A program made the position numbers and the translations under genes. Below are positions 60,168 through 64,000 of a DNA stretch of 64,000 nt, in pieces; positions within the stretch are counted from its first letter, which is position 1; every line of letters begins with the position of its first letter. The notes beneath the pieces were generated by a model that was given only the letters and a program-made list of their open reading frames with translations, was not told the DNA's origin and ran no database searches. This stretch comes from Opitutus sp. (GTDB lineage Bacteria; Verrucomicrobiota; Verrucomicrobiia; Opitutales; Opitutaceae): positions 571,900-635,899 of the forward strand of contig JACEUQ010000003.1 in the NCBI GenBank assembly GCA_024998815.1. The letters run 5' to 3'.

Positions 60168-61559
60168 TCAAACCCCGGCCAGTTGCAGTTCGCCGTACAG
60201 CGTGCTCACGCTGGAGCGTTCGATTTTGAGTGGCACCCGTTGGCCGATCAGGCGCGCGTGGGCGTCAAAAATGCACACGCGGTTGCCGCGCGTGCGGCCG
60301 GTGAAACGCTGGCCGGTCTTGTCCGGGCCTTCGACCAGCACTTCCTCGATCGTGCCCAACAGCGCGGCGTTGCGGCGCTCGGAGTTCTTTTTGAGGATGT
60401 CCAATAGCACGGCGTTGCGATGCTCCTTAACCGAGTCGGGGATTTGGTCGCCCATGTCGGCCGCCGGCGTGCCGCTACGGATGGAATACTTGAAAATGTA
60501 AGCCATGTCGTAGTTGCATGCCTCGAAGAGCTCGCGGGTTTGCTCGAATTCCTCGTCGGTCTCACCGGGGAAACCCACGATGATGTCGGTGGAGAAATAC
60601 ATGTCGGGGCGCACCGCCCGCAACGACTCGACGATCTCGCGGTAACGTTCGCGCGAATACGGGCGGTTCATCGCCTTCAGGATGCGGTCGCTGCCGCTTT
60701 GCATCGGCAGGTGCACGTATTCGCACAGTTTGGAAAGGCGGCCGTAGGCCTGGACGAGGTCGTCCTTGAAGCCGCGCGGGTGCGGCGAGGTGAAGCGGAT
60801 GCGCTCGATGCCGTCGATCGCGTTGACGCGTTCCAACAACTGCACGAACGGCGAAATGCCGTCGGTGTGGGTGTAGTCGCGGCGCCCGTAGCTGGTGACG
60901 ATTTGGCCGAGCAGGGTCACTTCCTTGACCCCGCGTGCGGCGAGGCTGCGGCACTCGGCCACGATGTCGTCCATGGGGCGCGAGCGCTCGTCGCCGCGGG
61001 TTTTGGGGACGATGCAGAAGGCGCAATCCATGTTGCAGCCCTGCTGGATCGAAACGAAGGCGTTGACCTGGGGGGCAAGCTGTTCGCCGTCTGCGCCGAG
61101 TGCGCCTGCCTCGGGCGCAAGGTGGTCTTTAATGGTGTTCTGCGAGCCGGCTTCCTCGGCGATGTCGACGATGGTTTCACCAATGGGCACGCCGGCGTCG
61201 CGGGCGGCACGCAAGTTATCGAGGTAGTCGGGGACTTGATGGAATTTTTGGGTGCCGACGATCAGGTCCACGTCGGGCAACTGGTCGAGCAGGGATGCCC
61301 CGCGGTTCTGCGCCATGCAGCCGAGGATCCCGAGTACGAAATCGGGGTCTTTTTTCTTCCGGTGGGCGACGAAACCGGCCTTGCCGATGGCCTTTTGTTC
61401 GGCGGCGTCGCGCACCGAGCAGGTGTTCAGAAGGAGGATGTCGCAGTCGTCTTCCGAGGTGACGATGCGGTAGCCCCGGGAGCGCAGCATCGCGGCGACG
61501 GCCTCGCTGTCGCGCTCGTTCATTTGACAGCCGTAGGTTTTAATATGGACCCGATTCAT
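60168..61559 (-). CDS. miaB: tRNA-2-methylthio-N6-dimethylallyladenosine synthase
   Basis: 463 residues. Radical SAM methylthiotransferase acting on tRNA position 37. N-terminal cluster cysteines are in YGCQMNERD, LNTCSVRD and LGCMAQN; the radical SAM motif is GCNMDCAFC; a C-terminal TRAM domain (RFTGRTRGNRVCIF...) is present. Normal length. Confidence 0.95.
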   Translation of the reverse strand: MNRVHIKTYGCQMNERDSEAVAAMLRSRGYRIVTSEDDCDILLLNTCSVRDAAEQKAIGKAGFVAHRKKKDPDFVLGILGCMAQNRGASLLDQLPDVDLIVGTQKFHQVPDYLDNLRAARDAGVPIGETIVDIAEEAGSQNTIKDHLAPEAGALGADGEQLAPQVNAFVSIQQGCNMDCAFCIVPKTRGDERSRPMDDIVAECRSLAARGVKEVTLLGQIVTSYGRRDYTHTDGISPFVQLLERVNAIDGIERIRFTSPHPRGFKDDLVQAYGRLSKLCEYVHLPMQSGSDRILKAMNRPYSRERYREIVESLRAVRPDMYFSTDIIVGFPGETDEEFEQTRELFEACNYDMAYIFKYSIRSGTPAADMGDQIPDSVKEHRNAVLLDILKKNSERRNAALLGTIEEVLVEGPDKTGQRFTGRTRGNRVCIFDAHARLIGQRVPLKIERSSVSTLYGELQLAGV

Positions 61560-61640
61560 CGTGCAGAAGGTTTGGGATTAAGCGCCCCGCTTGGAGGGTC
61601 AAACGGTAAAGCGCCCCGAGGGAATCCCGGCAGCGCCGAT

Positions 61641-63463
61641 TCATAGCGGGAAGTTTACCGAGGTAAGTGCGCGGAGCGCGCGACGGTCATGATTTTCGGA
61701 CATGTGGGCGATAAAGTCGGAGGTATAAAGGTGGCGTTTTTTAGTTCGTTGACCGCGCCAGTGCATGAACAGGCTGTTGGCCCAGCGGTTGAACATGCCG
61801 TGGATGCGCACCGCGTTCGGGCGGCGTAATCGGCAGCGATCATCCTGGCGCGAGGCGTCGAGGCGGGCATGCAAACCGGTCTTGATTCCCCAGTGCGCAA
61901 TGTTGACCTCCAGCCATTGGGCGGGAGTCAACTCGGCGGCGGGGCGACTGGTGATCAGCGCCACGGTCTCGGTGGGCTTGCCGTGGCGTTTTCGGCAGAT
62001 TCTCGCGGCTTGCGCCACCAGGGGGAAGCAGGCGCTTTCCGCGCTCAACTCGCGCGCCACCAGGGTGCGCGTCACGGGGTGCTTCTTTTCCTGGGTGGTA
62101 CGTTGCTCGGCAGCGGGATCTTTTAACGGGTCAAAAAAGGGGCGCCCGGATCGGGCACTTGCGCTGCTACGATTTTCTGCAAGCCGGGCTGATTGCCTTT
62201 GACGGTGAACAGGTAGTCGCCGCCATGCTCCAGTACGATCGCCCGCGCGGTGTCCGCCTGGGTATGCAGGGCATCAAGGCTCACGAGTTTATCGACCAAA
62301 TCGAGTCTCTCACACAGGGCGCGGGCGGCGGGAATCTCGTTACTTTTTTCGGCGACGACCTCGCTGCCGAGATAAAACAAGCTCGGCGAGGTAACCGCGG
62401 TCACGACGTTTTGTCCGCCGCTGTGCTTGGGGACTTTGCCGTCGATGACCACGATCTCGCTGTCGGGGGGCTCGCCTCGCACCTGACGTTGGTGGGCGAG
62501 TAAAACCTCCTCGATGCGCGAGGCCTGAACGCGGGCGAACAGCCGACTAAAGGTGGGCTGGCTGGGAGCGCCGTATTTGCCGCGGCGGCGGATCACCCCG
62601 AGGGCTTGGCGTTGGACCGGGGAGAGCCGGCGGGCGAAAGCGGCCAGGTCACGTTGGCCGCGGGGTGCTCCGGCCAGATAGGCCGCCGCCGTGATCGCCA
62701 GCAGCGCGTGCAAGGGATAGGCCCCGATGTAGGCGCGGTATTCAGGCACTTGCCGGAAGGCCTCCGCCAGGCTGATTAAATCGGGGGCCTTCAGGGTACT
62801 TCGCACCGGAACTTTCGCCTCCACCGCAGCCAGCGAGGGTTTGATCTGCCCTGCCTGAAGAGCTCTCCGGGCCCGGGGCTCCAGCTCGCGCACAAACAAG
62901 CGCTTGGGCTTGGCGTGGTGCTCGTAGTAATCGCGCGACTTACGCGTGTTGCCCTTGGTCAGGCCCAACTCGGTCCACCCGGATGCCTTGTATACACTTC
63001 CCGTAAAACGCTCGGGGTCGACGAAGGTTTCCACGACGAGCACGGGGTGCTCGTAACGCGACTGCCAGTCGGCACTGAGCCGGCCGAGCACCCGGCTCAA
63101 AACCGCCGAGCCCAAGTTGGGCACCGCCGGCTTGGGCAGCAGCAGGAACCGCACGTTGTTGACCACCAGCGCCAATCGGCGTCGGCGCTGTTCGCCACTC
63201 CAGCCAATCCACGCCTCCCGGCCGCGCAGGTGCAGCGCCGCCGCCGCAAACACCAGCACCGCCACCCAGGTGCCCTGCGCATCGCTCACCGCGTACAGCA
63301 GCCGCTCGCCCACCGGTTTCACCGCGCCCAGATAGTGATGCTCCTCAAGCAGCCCCTGCGCTCGGGCGTTTAACTCGGGGCTGTCTAGCACCTGCACCTG
63401 CAAGTGGCGCAGCGAAATCACCTCCCCTTGGGGGTTCGACGGGTTCGTTTCGGCCGGCATCAT
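61641..63463 (-). pseudogene. ISAs1-family transposase with N-terminal DUF4338-like domain, frameshifted
   Basis: Two pieces in different frames: 63463-62123 (446 residues) and about 62120-61641. The first has an N-terminal DUF4338/Druantia-A-like domain (LEEHHYLGAVKPVGERLLYAVSD..., VETFVDPERFTGSVYKASGW) and the start of the DDE core (IVVIDGKVPKHSG, LVSLDALHTQ). The second has HWGIKTGLHARLDASRQDDRC...NALFxHW-type C-terminal sequence. Joining requires a -1 shift at CCTTTTTTG (about 62126). The usual HWxIEN Glu is Lys here, so the copy is probably inactive. Element ends were not firmly found. Confidence 0.8.
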
Positions 63464-63603
63464 TCACCCAGCCAAAATGATTTCCTAGGGCTTGTCCCGC
63501 TTATTCCGCTCCTTTGTTAGTATTCAGGTGTTTAGCTGTTCAATGAATCGGCGGTGGAATCCCGGTGCCGTTACCACCGGCCGATTTAGCGGTCTACGAA
63601 AGG

Positions 63604-64000
63604 ATGCGCTCTCGGGTATACCTCTTGCCCCTGCTTGGCCTAGCGGCCGCCTGTGCGCTTGCATCCACCTTTACGCCAACGCCCTTGGGAGGGGCGCGGT
63701 TGGGCGCGGCTTCGGGGCGCGAGGGCGGTGTTTTTGAGCTCAGCCCGACCCTGCTGGAAGCGGGCTCCGACGCGGGTGGCGAACGGGGCGTCGGGCCGTT
63801 GATATTTCCCTCTTTCCGGGCGGCGCCCCACCGCGTGCGTTTAATGCCGGAAAAATCTGTTTATGATGGGGATGCGCGGGTTGATTTTGCCGTTGGTCCG
63901 GCCGCCGAAACGGCGCCTCCGCACTCCGCGCGCATGGTTGAGATCGTGTTTACCCGACCACCGCCTCCGCGCGCCCCCGACCCGGGCATTCGGCCCTCCG
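63604..64000 (+). CDS. Exported protein, 5' part (runs off the window)
   Basis: Open from ATG 63604 to the end of the window without a stop (132 codons). The N-terminus MRSRVYLLPLLGLAAACALAS is a signal peptide, perhaps of a lipoprotein (Cys17, imperfect lipobox). The rest is Pro-, Gly- and Arg-rich, with no recognisable domain yet (for example FTRPPPPRAPDPGIRPS). Confidence 0.6.
   Translation, partial: MRSRVYLLPLLGLAAACALASTFTPTPLGGARLGAASGREGGVFELSPTLLEAGSDAGGERGVGPLIFPSFRAAPHRVRLMPEKSVYDGDARVDFAVGPAAETAPPHSARMVEIVFTRPPPPRAPDPGIRPS

Noticed and set aside
60420-61646. Long open frame opposite miaB
   Set aside because: miaB has all cluster and radical SAM motifs; the opposite frame is a compositional shadow with no recognisable domain.

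Overview
This is a high-GC bacterial chromosome segment, most likely from a Verrucomicrobiota member close to Opitutaceae. That placement is inferred from the combination of a PEP-CTERM protein, two adjacent NuoM-type genes ahead of nuoN, many multihaem cytochromes, GxxExxY and four-helix-bundle genes lying inside palindromes, and numerous dispersed intergenic hairpins. It has not been tested phylogenetically. No rRNA, tRNA or CRISPR array is visible.

Layout. 1-3827: end of a complex I operon (two NuoM-type subunits and NuoN, joined by ATGA overlaps). 4037-10866: complete F1Fo ATP synthase operon atpBEFHAGDC with strong hairpins in several intergenic gaps. 10912-12947: an IS1634-like element sitting exactly in the loop of the atp terminator. 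13029-13379: small lipoprotein. 13610-24418: two divergent operons encoding an electron-transfer system. One side has a tetrahaem cytochrome, a cyclic-nucleotide-domain/4x[4Fe-4S] protein, a dihaem b-type membrane protein and a decahaem cytochrome with a cysteine-rich N-terminus. The other side has a pentahaem cytochrome, an outer-membrane barrel and a membrane-anchored FAD/[2Fe-2S] NAD(P)H reductase. This is the most interesting system in the window: a candidate envelope-spanning electron conduit with an unusual inner-membrane module.

24510-40532 is accessory DNA: a pRiA4b ORF-3-like gene, an outer-membrane barrel gene cut by a four-gene IS21-like element (7-bp target duplication), a YjjPB-type exporter pair, a PAS/SpoIIE phosphatase, pdxH, a YkgJ-type protein, a PAS protein, a PHP phosphatase, a LapA-like protein and a transposase coupled to an AbrB/MazE-like gene. 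40892 to about 42885 is a group II intron. 43140-52653 holds an MBL hydrolase, an SRAP protein, a HAD phosphatase, a 119-bp tandem repeat, a TPR protein, a site-2 protease, prmB, and eutC and eutB in reversed order, separated by a phosphotransferase remnant and a YefM/YoeB toxin-antitoxin pair. 52858-61559 holds a PEP-CTERM protein, argF and argG split by a GxxExxY cassette, panD, gmk, a membrane protein, a four-helix-bundle cassette and miaB. The window ends with a frameshifted ISAs1-type transposase and the start of an exported protein.

The second theme is repeats. At least four families of palindromic intergenic sequence recur. Two small genes (GxxExxY and four-helix bundle) lie inside such palindromes like cargo in a cassette, and gene-free versions occur nearby.
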